From Aquila chrysaetos chrysaetos (taxonomy: Eukaryota; Chordata; Aves; Accipitriformes; Accipitridae), in contig NC_044016.1 in assembly GCF_900496995.4 (NCBI RefSeq), forward strand, positions 20,936,932-21,000,931: 64,000 bases of DNA, read 5' to 3'. Position numbers and translations under genes: made by a program. Below are positions 14,901 to 26,502 of the stretch, piece after piece (the first letter of the stretch is position 1; every line of letters starts with the position of its first letter). The notes under the pieces are model-generated. The model ran no database searches, was not told the origin of the DNA, and saw nothing but the letters and a program-made list of their open reading frames with translations.

Positions 14901-15426
14901 AAGGAAAAGCTTTCAGTCTTTCATGGTTTTTAGTGAAAGATGACAGAATGGGAGTGGACACTCACATGTGCAGGAGACTACAGCACTGACCAGGGATGAG
15001 TAAAACTGGGGTCCGGGTTTTCAAACTCAATTGGAGAGGCCATGGTTTTGAAAGTTGGGCCCCTCCCATTGAGCACCACCTCCTGTTGAGCATTCTGAGC
15101 TTTGCATATATTAACTTGTACTGTGTGTCTCACATTTCTCTTAGAAATCCCACTCAGGAGCCAAAGAGACTGTTCCTGAGGCTGGGATGTTCTTCTGAAG
15201 ACGTTCAGTTTTTCAGAATTAATAATTTGTTACAAAAAGTTTTTGGAGTTGAAAAATTCCCACCTAGGCCTGGCTAGAGGGATCACCACTGAGCACTATT
15301 CATCCCTCCAAAGCAAGGCTGACTTTGAACTTTGACACCACTTTAGGAACTGGTCTTACTCCTGCAGGGAGGAGGAGATCACATACTTTTCTTTCTATGA
15401 AGTTAGTTTTAATGTTTTTCTTGTGC

Positions 15427-15456
15427 ATGCATGTTTTATATGTATAAAACATGCAT
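15427..15456. repeat. Perfect 14-bp inverted repeat, 2-bp spacer
   Basis: The arms ATGCATGTTTTATA (15,427-15,440) and TATAAAACATGCAT (15,443-15,456) are exact reverse complements separated by TG. They sit at the start of a 90-bp alternating AT-rich stretch. They could extrude as a cruciform; no miRNA-like arm length or flanking structure is evident. Confidence 0.85.
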
Positions 15457-16697
15457 TATACATATAAAATGTATATCATTTTTATATACATATACTATAT
15501 ATATGTATAAACACACAGAGTCCACACTGAGCTTACCCTTCCCTGAGGTCAGCATGTGGTCCCTCTGTTTCAGCATTCCCCTGGAGCAATGAAATAAGCT
15601 GTAGGGACAGAGATAGATTAGTCTTTGTATAAAAGTTTTTCCTGGTGCTCATTTCCAGGAAGACCTATCCTGTGCCTCCATCTGCCCTGTGAGCTTGAAA
15701 TTTTCCATGTGGACTCATTCCCTAGGTCCTTTCAGCACGGTACTTACAGGGAAGTGCAAATGAGCAAGCTGGGAGAAAAGAATGCATTTTTGATCTCTCT
15801 TTTCCCCTGACCAGCTTCAATGAAGGAACAGTTTTTGGAGGGTGGAGCATCTGACCTGTCTAATTTTATCTATAAGGATGCAGATCTATCTTTTCAAAGC
15901 TGTTTTCAAAGTGACTCTGATAACAGGACTGCCTACAGATAGGGCTGCAATGATTATTCAAAGCATTAATCAGGGAAAAAAATTATGCTAGTTACTGATT
16001 AACTAATTACTGCAATCAAATATTCACTCCTCTCTTTGGAACGATGGGCACGGCACTGGGAAAAGGCGATGACAACAACAACAACAAAAACCCTCAACAC
16101 AAAAAATAGTTGCTTTATTCTTTTGTGAGCTGGGGGAGGGGTCCAGCTGCAGGAGGCTGAAGGGGCTGAGGAAGGGCAAAGGGCTCCAGCTGGGGCCCCC
16201 TCTCTCCCTGTTTTCACTCCAGTACATCTTTGCCTGCTCCAGCTTGCAATGTAGTGAAACACTAGGAAAGAACAGCCAGCGCTTCATTAAAGAAGAAGTG
16301 CTGGAAAATGACCCCTACTAATGGCTGCGAATTAACGATTCAGCAATGCCACTCAGATCCCTACTTCTGCCCTCTGAAAACCACAGCAGAGGGTGCGTCC
16401 CTGCAGCAGCGGAAGAAGATCCTGTACCGGCAGAGAGGAAACTTTCCAGGAAACTTCCTCTGTCCAGTTCCCCCACTGTGCCCGGCGGAGGATAATGCAG
16501 AGTCAAGTGGGAATACAGGGAGAGGGACAACTGGAGCCTTTGTGTCACACTCTGAGGGTATTGCACATACCCCAGCTTGCTTCAGAGGAGGTTTGAAAAG
16601 TTTACATGGCGACAATATGTAAAACAGGGGCAGGGAGATAAAATATCAGCAAACTGCGTTACTCAGTCTAAAGGCAAATCTTGACTGAGTGTCTATC

Positions 16698-16766
16698 TGA
16701 TTGTGGAATAGTCTCCCAAGGAAAGGGGTGGAAGATTCTTTGTGGTTTTCTTAAAACAGGCAGCAT
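16698..16766 (+). mobile_element. Short CR1 fragment, sense on plus strand
   Basis: The stretch TGTGGAATAGTCTCCCAAGG followed by AAAGGGGTGGAAGATTCTT resembles the CR1 segment that encodes no protein near the 3' end (gtggaacagtctcccaag..gtggtggaatctcc). Only about 70 bp can be followed, so the subfamily is not assigned. Confidence 0.5.
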
Positions 16767-18469
16767 GCAGTCTCAGTGTATTTGCACCACTTTCTTAATG
16801 GGGCATTATGTTAATATGTTAGTATGTTTCAGGATCAAGTGGCCTGTAGTACTGCTTCTTCTTCAGAAGTGAAACTTGAATCAATCCTCAAGCAGTAGCA
16901 CTTTCTATTAGAGGTTAATACTGAAATATTTTGTCTATTCAGAAGCTTTCATACCTTGCTGAATACCAGTCCAACTGCTGCTCTGCAGGCTGTGTATCTA
17001 TTCCATATACATCACTGCAATAGTTCTCAGTCTGAGCTCTGCAGATTCCTGGGAGTCCACAAACTGCTCCTACAGGACTTGCAGATGGCAACAAAGAAAC
17101 ATGAATGTGGTCAGTTGTCTTACATTTGTTCTGCAGGAAATAAATAACACTTACACTGGAATTTTTTTAAGGAGCTCATAAACTGAAAAAAAATGGTTTC
17201 ATCCAAGTGATGTGGACATTTCATCTCATCCTCAAGGCTTTTTTATAATTGTAGATGTTAGACATACCGACTGGAGACACCAGGGGAAGAAAAATGGGTC
17301 AGAAAGGTTTTTTCAGTGAAAGGAAATGGTACCATCTGAGAATTAGGTTTGTTTTCTTTGGTAGCTACATTTTCATTGTTTTCAATGTTATGTCTCCTAC
17401 AGCACCAACACAGGCCTGGAAGGGTGACCTGAAGCTCCAGCTCTCCATGCTTCATCTCCACACTGCATTTTCACAAGTTCCAGTGGCAGTGGGGGCATCC
17501 TACATCTGCTGCTTCAGGCACAATTTGGAGACTTAGCATATGCACTTGTATCACTGTCAGTGAATCTCAGAAAATGCAGATGCCACTGACAGTAGAACAT
17601 GGTCTGCAAGAATTTGTTATGGGTCTTATTGTACAAGCGAGGCGAAAAGAAGTGTAAACTTGGCAGTGAGGCACCAGACCGAGAAGCTGAAATACAAATC
17701 ACCTGCAAAGTAAGTCAGTACAAGATTTGCAGACATTTTGCACTGCAATAAATGACAACCCACAAGTGGTCAGTGCATGTCAGTCCAGGAAGATACAGCA
17801 AAATCTCAAAGTTGGACAACATGCTTTGGAATTTTTTATTTTTTTTTTTTGCTATTAGTGGTGATGTAGGGGTCTTGACATTCTCTTTGGAGGTCTTTGA
17901 ATTTTAGAATGGCTTAAGTTTGTCTGTTAGGCAGAAGTTTAAAAAAAAAAAATAGAAAAAAAATAGAAAAACCTTAGATGTTAATTGCTATTTATTCAAA
18001 ATGTAATAACTGCAGAGCCTGAAATTCATACCAGATTCAGAAATGAGATCACGCTTCATAATAATTGCTGTTTCATACTGTTAGCTCCTTAATGTTTTTT
18101 ATTTTAAAAATCATCAAGAATTCCTTTCTAGTGCCACTGACACCCACTCAGCCACCTACTCACATCCCACATACATACACACACAATTTGCCCTTAAATG
18201 TTACTGAACATTTAAAATCTCTTCCCTCTTGGTAATTTTCAAATGTTAATTATTTCAAATGTTTTCATTTTTCAGTATAAAAAGAAATTTTGCCTGACAT
18301 TCACCAACTCTCCCTTTTCTGACATGTATGCAATGCATAGCACAGAACTGCAAGGTACACATCCACAATGTGGATTTATTAGAGGCAGATCTGGAAAGCT
18401 GAGCTGACCATCAAACTGAGGGAAGTGATTATTACCCTCTATTTGGCACTCATGAGGACATATTTGGTG

Positions 18470-18940
18470 CCAGTGTCCAATCTGGGACTTCTCAGTAAAA
18501 GAAAGAGCTTGGCAAACTGGAGGGAGTCCAGTGCAGGGCCACCAGGATGGTTGGGAGCTGCAGCACACAGTGCAGAGAAAGAGGCTGACGGAACTTGGTT
18601 TGTCTAGTCTTAAGTAGGGCAGGCAAAGGGGAGATCTAATTGCTGTTTTCTACTACCTAAAAGGGTTGATAGTAAAGATGCTCTTCCCAGAGGTGAAAAG
18701 GCACAAGGCAGTCATCACAAGTTGCAGCATTGGAAATTGCAGTTGGACATAAGGAAGAAATTTTTCATCATGAGGGTGGTCATGAAAGAGGTGCCCAGAG
18801 AGGCTGTGGGATCTCCACCCTTGAAGATATTCAAAACAGCTGCACAAGACCTTGAGTAACCCAACTCAGCTTTGAAGTTAGCAATCCTACCAGCAGGAGT
18901 TGGAAGGTCACTTCCAACCTGGATTATTCATCATTTCTCT
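18470..18940 (+). mobile_element. CR1 LINE, 5'-truncated old copy, sense on plus strand
   Basis: From CTGGGACTTCTCAGTA (about 18,482) the sequence follows the CR1 3' region in order. Blocks seen are GAGTCCAGTGCAGGGCCACC, the GAGGCTGA block, GGACATAAGGAAGAAATTTT and GTGCCCAGAGAGGCTGTGGG. The copy continues through CCACCCTTGAAGATATTCAA to the end TTGGAAGGTCACTTCCAACC. It retains only the last 460 bp or so of the element and is clearly diverged, with no intact reverse transcriptase. It lies in unique intergenic DNA. Confidence 0.88.
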
Positions 18941-21900
18941 ATTTTGCTCCTTTCTCCTCCCAAGGTTTCCACTACGCAGTGTTGTACTCATGGTCACATG
19001 GAAACCGCTGAGGGAAAATGCCTTTCTAAACTACCAGACCGTCTTCCTCTTGGGATGCAGGACCTGAAACTGAGCTGTGGAAAAACACTTAAGAACACCT
19101 TACAAAGCAGATGCTTTCTCCATATGCACGTTTGATTTTGCAGAAAATTGCAAAGGGTTATATAATCCAGAGAGCTTGTGAAGGGAATGTGGTAGAGCAG
19201 TTCCTTTGTCCAAGTCTCTGGAAGCTAACACCATCCCCAGCTAACATTTCAGGTCCCAGAGTGAGATTTTATCTGGATCCATCCTTTGTCATTGGGACTT
19301 CTTTTCACCCAAATACACTCATGTAATCTCAGAAACAGGGATGGAGCTTGTTGGTAACAGTTGTCCCCTCTCCCTCCCGTTGCTTGCTTCCTAGACTACT
19401 AAGAAGAAAACTAGACCAAGCTTGCACTTAGAGAGGGAAGAGGGCTGTGGGCACCCTGCAGGTGGCCATTTCCCTACTGTATATATGTCTCCTTTTGTGC
19501 ACAGATACTACCTGCCCAGCAGGAGCATGGCTTGGTAATTTTGGCTTACAATCACAACTGACAATCAGACAAGGGGAAAAAGGTTTAAAAACTAGAATGT
19601 TGAAATCCTCCTCTTTCTCCACACACACAGACAAAATACTCCCACCTGCACATGCACCACCCAGGCACTGGCTCCTGCATCCCCCAACATGTACACACAG
19701 CCTCTCTGCCTGTCCTTCTCTCTGGCCAGTCCAACCCACAGGCAATCTGTCCGTCCCTTCCCACTGTCCTCAATTGCCCTTGATCCAGCCTGGTCACCAG
19801 TATTCGTCATACTGGCACTGGGCTGTGCTGGGAATTCCTGAGTGGAGCCTGGCACCCAAAAGTGGTGAGAAATTGTCTGGGGGATGGGGAGTTTTTGCAA
19901 GAGAGCTGTGTGCCCTCTCTCCACATGAAGAATACTTTCTTCTGCCACTCACAATACTTGCTGAGCCCCCAGAGAGGGGAACATGGACTGTGTTGCAAAA
20001 AGTGTGAAATGGTTTCATTTAATTTTAAATAGTACTGTATTACAAATCCATAATGTCTGCATGATCCTGCCCATGGCGTCAAGGGGAGTAAGAGTAGGAA
20101 CTATAGCCATAGCTACTGTTTAAGCAGAATACATCCTTCCAACAGGGTTCCATGGGGTTACAGGTATAGATGCCACTGAAAGGACTCCCTTGCATCTTGG
20201 AGCTGCACACTCACTGTCCCACTGAGGGAAGAGGGGGGATATTTGCCTGCTGGACCCATATTTTGCATCTGCCATTTATGCTCTGCTCCCTTCTGAAAGA
20301 CACTGTAGAAACATTAGGGATTATTAAAGAGGATGAAGCTGCATGACTGAGTATTAAATATTTATTCCCTTGTATTCTTCATTTGGATTATTTGAAAATC
20401 CTTTCCTTAATTGTCTTGTTCTGCTCCCAAAGTAGGGCTGTACTGCTGGCTGCAGCTCCCACTCTTCATTGTTATTCTTACTTATCTCTCCTGTAGAGCA
20501 AGGCCCTGGTCAGAACTGGGGCAGATTGCACAGGGGACCCTGTAGATACAAATAAGAAGACATGTTCCTTTTGCTACTGCAAATTCACAGGCTATAAAAA
20601 CAAACAGGTGGAGCATGGCAAAAGGGGTCACAATATACAATCAAAGCGATCAGGGCTGTTGCTGGCAGCCACAGGGGCAGCATAATTATAGGCTCTTTTT
20701 TGGTTTGTTTTTTTTTCCATAAAGATACATTTCATTTGCTCACCATTTGGAGGGTTCGTCTGTATTGCTCAGAGATGGAGAGAGATGTGCAGGGGCACTT
20801 GGAAGGACAACAGCAAAGGGAGGAGATGGCAGAAGGAGGGAGCAGTGGTCAGGATCAGGTAACCAACAACCTAGGCAGAGCCAAGAAGGAGAAATAAGGC
20901 CATGTTTAAACTGCTGAGGTGAGTATGGAACCTGAGGGAGTGATGTTGCTGGGCCTGAAAAAGGCTGAGGAAGGCTGCCAGGCTCAGCCCCTCTTGTTCC
21001 AATGGACTGCAAGGCCCTAGAGCCTCCATTTTGTGGTTCAAAGCTCCTGTTGGCCAGAAACGATCACCAATGCGCAAGCTTTCTGTAGGGAAACTACCTG
21101 CATACACCCTCCTCCTTGACTCCTGACCCAAGACTACCACGCACAGTGAGGAAAAACCCCAAGATGATGGGCTGCCTCCGACTGCCTTTGCATGTGCAGG
21201 AGCACCAGGGTCTTCAAGCATAGTCCTGTGCATGGGGCCAATGTGGCCCCAGGGGGATGAAACAGAAGGGAGTATGAAAGAGTGCTGAAGGAATAAACTG
21301 GAGATTAACTTGTGTGAAAGGGAATGTCTGAAGGGAGCAGATGAAAGGATATGGGGACATATCACACTGGGGTAAACAGGAAGGCCCTGCTCCATCATCC
21401 CAGCTGGGAAAGGCTGGTAAGGGCTGGTGGCAGGGGAAATGGAGGGGGCAGTGAGTGGGGAGCATGGAAAGAGCTGAAGAGACAGAGGCTTACTGTGGTA
21501 ATAAAGAGGAAAATGACAGATGAAAAATAAAGCCCTAGAGAGGGATGAAACAAGTTCTTTAACTAATCAGCTTGTACTGCTGAGCCAGAGGGTTAATCCA
21601 GCTGTGACAAGTGAAAAGACTAAACACACGGGGCAGGGCCAGCCTGGCTGGAGAAGAACAATCTAGTTCCCTTCTGGGGGTGAAGGCGGTGGGGAAAGCA
21701 GGGACGGGACAGGGCTGTGAACAGCTCAAAGACCCAGAAGCTGGGGGGGCTTCCCCTGCTTTTGGAGGAGCATGTGGCTGCACAGTCCCTATGTGTCTAC
21801 GGCGCTCCCTGCCTAAGCAGCAGGCAACGCAGACCTTTCCTTCACAGCTGGGAGAAGACGGTCCTCTTCGGGGCTCACTTGTAGCTAGCTTTCTGGGTTT

Positions 21901-24900
21901 GTTCATAGGCAAAACAGAAGTAACGCCTCGTAAAATCCACCTCAGGTATTACAGGGTAAATGCTGAATTTGCCCAACGTATCTGGGCAGGGCAGCTGGCA
22001 GAGATCTTGACTTTCTGTAGTAGCTGGAGGTAATCCCAAGGGGGCTGCCCATGTGCTAGGCTATCACCCCAGCTGTTCCTGCAGACATGGCACATGCTCA
22101 GGTAACTCCAGCTGATCTCAGTTTGGCGTGGCTGCTTGTTTCAAGCTGCATTTGTGGCCCTCGGACACATAACCAGGCAGACTGGGAAAAGAAGGAGTAG
22201 GTTAGAGTAGTTCACAGTGGATTTAATAATTATTGTTCTCATAAATGATAATGGGTTTGGTTTGGTTATTACCTTTTACAGAGTTCAGTTCCCCCAAGTG
22301 CCTTCAAGCTAAGGGAGTCCCATTCCCCCACCCAGTAATGATACCACTTCAGATAAATTGGGCCACACAGGGAATTGGCTGCTTCTGCCAAACAGGGTGA
22401 AAACTGATGGTGAGGGCACGGGAAGGAGCAATCTCCCAAGCCAGAAAGGAAAAGGGAAAGAGTGATGCCTTTGGAGGGACAGTTGCCAAAGAAGAAATGT
22501 GACAGTCAGTCTGCTTTTTCTCTGGCTCTACAACCAAAGGGCAGAAAGCCTCTGGCAGGGAATAGGGGCAGGAATGGTTATAATTTTGTTGTGCTTTTGT
22601 TGGTTTTTTCTCTGACACCTATTATCAGCTGTGCTGAAAAGACAAAATTTACAGTCCTGACTTAGGATATGGGACTACATCCAGGTCCCTAACTATGCCT
22701 AATGCTGAAGAGTAAGATGTAGGAGGTGTAATTACTTGTATTACGGTATTTTTTTTGCGTTTACTGCAGGAGATGTGTCTGAGAACACGAAGGACGAATT
22801 CTGCTTTCATTCACCCTGGAATACATCCATCAATCCCCATCAAGACTACTGCCCATTTGCACCAGCACAACTGCGAGCAGAAGTAGCCCTCCCGTATGCA
22901 GCATTATGGCTAGAGTGTGGTGGGCAGTGTGACATGGTGATGGAGAGGAAACGTGGTCTGCAGTGGCTTAAAACAAAGTGCCAGTAACCAAAGTAGTAAC
23001 CAAAGGCTGCACCACCCTGGGTGCACAGGGGACAGGGCCCCGTGAGCGACTTGTAACATGCAAGTCACTCACCAGTGGATAATGCACAATTTTCTAATAA
23101 TGGAGCCAGCAGCTGTGCACTAGAAATGTTTCTGAGCACAATGGCGTGCTTCTGTAGTTGCAGCCTGGGAGGCATGAAGCAGTGAATTAGGATGAGAGCC
23201 TCAGCAAGAAATTCTTGCTCTGGGAGGCAGGCTGCAAGAGAGATGGCTCCTCATACTGCTGTTATTACTGCTTCTCTGGAAGGTTATCAGGCCTTCTCCA
23301 TCCTGTTGTCCTGCCAGAGGGGATGGGTACCTGACTGCTGAGGAGGTCCATGTACTCAGCTGTCACAGGTCTCGCGGAATAGGTCATCATCCCCAGCCCA
23401 TCCCTGGCACTGTGTATGTGAGGGATATGGGAAAAGTGGGGAATCACTGTGCTTTCACCATCCCCTGCAGGGGGATAATCCCTCGAGGACTACCTAAGCC
23501 TGCCATATGGTGATCCCCAGGATTTCTCTTCTCCACCCCAGGACCACAACAAGCAAAAAAACTGGTCAGAGAATTACTCTGGTTTAGCCACTTCCTTCAC
23601 TGAGTTTCACAGAGCACATCTGCAAATCTGGCTCAATGCATTATCTGTTCTTGCTCCAAAAGTTCTGCAGATACATAAGCAATGTCATCTTTTCCTTACA
23701 AAGGGAAAAAAAAAGGGCACAGACTGTGTTTTTGCCTGATGTCAGTCAGTAAGTTGGTAACAGGACTAGGAAACAAATTTTACAGTCCAGATACAACTTC
23801 ATCATCCTCATGACATGGTCCTTGCACTTTAATTAGAGGTGGCAGACAGTGAGTAGGAGGAATGAAAGCCACAGGGATTTAAAAGAAAAAGCTCCCTATC
23901 TTTGTGTTTGGTTTTCAAGCTTTTTGTGACAGTGAAGAACAATACTAAGGCAAAAATGCCCAGACAGCACCAACGAGGTTGTGCAGCAGGTGGATCTCTG
24001 TTAGCTTCATAGGCATAAAACTCTGCACTTTTGGTTGAAAGTCCAGTTACTTTATATAAAATGTTCCAAAAAGAGCTTGGGCAAAGCTGTAGCCCTGTAA
24101 TATGATATTGCCATTGCTAGTAACGGGTCACAGGCTTTGTACTGTGTCCGTGAGACCTTGGGGCTGAGGTTTGTCAGGCCTGCTCTGCCTGAGCTTTTCT
24201 TGACCTGCCTGCAGATTTGTTTTACTTGGTTTAGCTGTAACAACAGCTTTGCTAACTGACCAGTTAGCTATGGCTAGTTTGTTTTGTCTTTGTTTATCTT
24301 TCCATGGTATAACCATATTTCTGACTCTAACATCATGGCAGGGAACAGGCCTTGACAACAGGCCTTGGGAAGCAGGGGCACAGGATGTGGTTTAGGAGAG
24401 TACAGGTATGGAACGACAAGAGATGGGGCACAGGCTGGCACTGGAAGCCGCATGGCTATAAAAAAATCTCAGCAACAGTCAGTTAAAGAAATGCAGCTGG
24501 ACAAATGTCCTGGAGCTGGACAAAAACAGTTATTCTAGGCAACAAAGAGAAGAAGGAACAAGTATATAGCATGTGTAAAATGCACTGTACATAATGAATT
24601 CGGGTGTAATGTGGAGTTGCAGACTGATGAAGAAAGACCAAGGTGTAAAAGCAGACATAGAAAAAAGACCTCAACAGGACCCTAGAGTGAGGAAGAAGAA
24701 ACCATCAATATTGACATCGTATTCTTCCCAGTGAAGGACTCCAGATGCTGATGACACACTGTGACAATCCCCATCCCCTCCCATCAGAGAGAAACCACCA
24801 CCATCAAGACCCAGAGGAGCAGTGGAAGGGTGAACATAACAGTAGGAAAAGGGGTGCAAACTGAGAAGTTTCAAATGCATTATTACTATTATTGAGGGTT

Positions 24901-25984
24901 TTTTCTGTACAGAAGTATGCTTGCTTTTTCTGTTAAGTCAAATCTGGAGTAGTGTTCTTCGATTACACTGTTAAGATTTCAATTATACTAACAACGAATT
25001 CTTGGAGAGAGATATATATATGTATATATATATATGTGCGTGTTTCCACTGTGCCCATAAACAAGAACTTGGATATAATATTTTATTTCAAGTTCCTACA
25101 GATGGAAGATTATTCTGGAATTTAAATGTAGTCCTTTTGCTACAGACTAACTAATGCATTCAGCCCACAGGAAAATCCAAAGAGGTGTTGTATAATGAAA
25201 AGAAGAAAACTGGAAAATGGAAAGGGTTTAAAATGTAAACTTTAACTGCTCTCTTTTTTTTTTTTTCTGAAGAGAATTGAATAGAAAGACTTTCAGAAAG
25301 TGACCCCTGCACTTTCTTTGAAAAGGCTTGGTTGTATCTAGGTGAACAGGAGCAAAAATCAACTGCGTAAGAGCTTAGATGGAATAGTCCTCAGCTTCAT
25401 ACAAATTGAAACATATGCCATTTAGCCGAGATAAATTCCCTAATACTCCTTAGTTATTTTGACACTTAAATCCTCTATCACATGCTTCTGAGAGTCCTTC
25501 TGTCTGGTGCTGGGAGGAGTCCAAGTACATTTGAGCAAGATACGCCAGGCTCTGCAGCGGGGTTTCCAGAATAGGAGTGACCTATAAAGAATTTGCCCTG
25601 TTGCACCTCAGTGAGTGAGCAAGGAGGTATTTTTGAACAGAGGAGGCATAACTACAAACACATCCAACCACCAATGGCTCATTTAAGAAAGACTGTTCTT
25701 CCAAATTATCTCAGCAGCAGGACATGCTTACTGCCTTGTAGGAGGCTACTCCATAGCCCTAACAGCTCTCCTCACAAATCTGTGTGGTTTGTGAAGTCTG
25801 GTCGGATTTCAGCGCCGTGTAAACTGGCTGCAGTAGAAGGCAGGGACATGTAGCTGGTGTGGTTTTTTTTTCCTAACACCCTCCCTCCTCCTTGAGCTGA
25901 CTGCCGAGGAGGCAAGGGGCTGGGGGCTCACTAGATCTGTTTGCTGTCCATCCTCTACTCCAGTCCTCCTTGCTCTTTCCCTGA
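18941..25984. other. Intergenic, no gene recognised
   Basis: Unique sequence. A 186-codon plus frame at 19,447-20,007 begins with a hydrophobic, signal-like stretch but turns into P/H/S-rich sequence with no family resemblance. A TA dinucleotide repeat lies at 25,012-25,035. The 23.72-23.79 kb stretch faintly recalls a MIR tail. Confidence 0.55.
25012..25035. repeat. TA-dinucleotide microsatellite
   Basis: An interrupted (AT)n run with one TG interruption, followed by TGTGCGTGTT. Confidence 0.9.
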
Positions 25985-26190
25985 TACTGCCAGTGGTGCC
26001 GGGGATGCCGCGCAGGGTGGGCTGCAGCACTGCCTCTGTGTGAGCAGGGGCCTGGGGATTGCTGTCCGTGCTGGGCGCTTGCTCTGCTGCTCCCCGCTGC
26101 CTCCCGAAAGCAGTGAGCCAGATGGCCGAGCCTCTCCCGCCTCGTGCGCAGCCACTAACCGTGCATCCTGTCACTGTAGCTGTGTATGGA
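25985..26190. promoter_or_regulatory. Small isolated CpG-rich patch
   Basis: About a dozen CpG sites occur in roughly 200 bp (for example GATGCCGCGCAGG, CCTCCCGAAAG, CCTCGTGCGCAGCC), against a CpG-poor background on both sides. It is too short for a classical CpG island. It could be the promoter of a non-coding RNA, a GC-rich enhancer or a GC-biased recombination spot. The ORFs that cross it on both strands are not recognised. Confidence 0.35.
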
Positions 26191-26444
26191 AGCGGGGGAA
26201 AGGCAGGAAACATAAGGTTTGAGCTTATCAGAGAGACTCCTTCCGATGGCATTTGAAACGGGCAACATTTGTGCACAGAATGAGCACGGACGTGCTACAC
26301 TGTATGCATTAACCATGAGTTGGGAAGCAGGGGGATCCCAGTTGCTACTAAATCTCGGCTCACTCAGCTGGAGAGCTGCTCTGGCTCGTCCTTTGAAATG
26401 TGTGATGGAAAGCTGCAGTGCCCAGCACAGCCAGGCAGCGGTCA

Positions 26445-26502
26445 AGAGAGCTGGGCTCTGCCCTCAGCCCCACTGCCGACTTGCTGAGTGACTTTGCATA
26501 TA
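26445..26502 (+). mobile_element. Possible MIR core fragment, plus strand
   Basis: AGAGCTGGGCTCTGCCCTCA and CCACTGCCGACTTGCTGAGT, followed by GACTTTGC, resemble the part of MIR just before the CAAGTCAC core. Only about 55 bp are recognisable. Confidence 0.42.

Larger units (their letters stand above)
11911..18469. other. Intergenic, no gene recognised
   Basis: Unique sequence with one short CR1 fragment (16.7 kb), an AT-rich palindromic patch (15.42-15.52 kb), a CAA repeat near 16,075 and poly-T/poly-A tracts near 17,836 and 17,940. The stretch from 13,735 to 14,225 has an odd, CpG-containing, TAG-rich texture that might be a decayed transposon, but no terminal repeats or coding remnants were found. 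Confidence 0.55.

Noticed and set aside
19447-20007. 186-codon plus frame with a signal-peptide-like start
   Set aside because: My rough estimate is that about one ORF of this length is expected by chance in six frames of 64 kb. The body is P/H/S-rich with no domain, and no promoter or conserved start context is evident.
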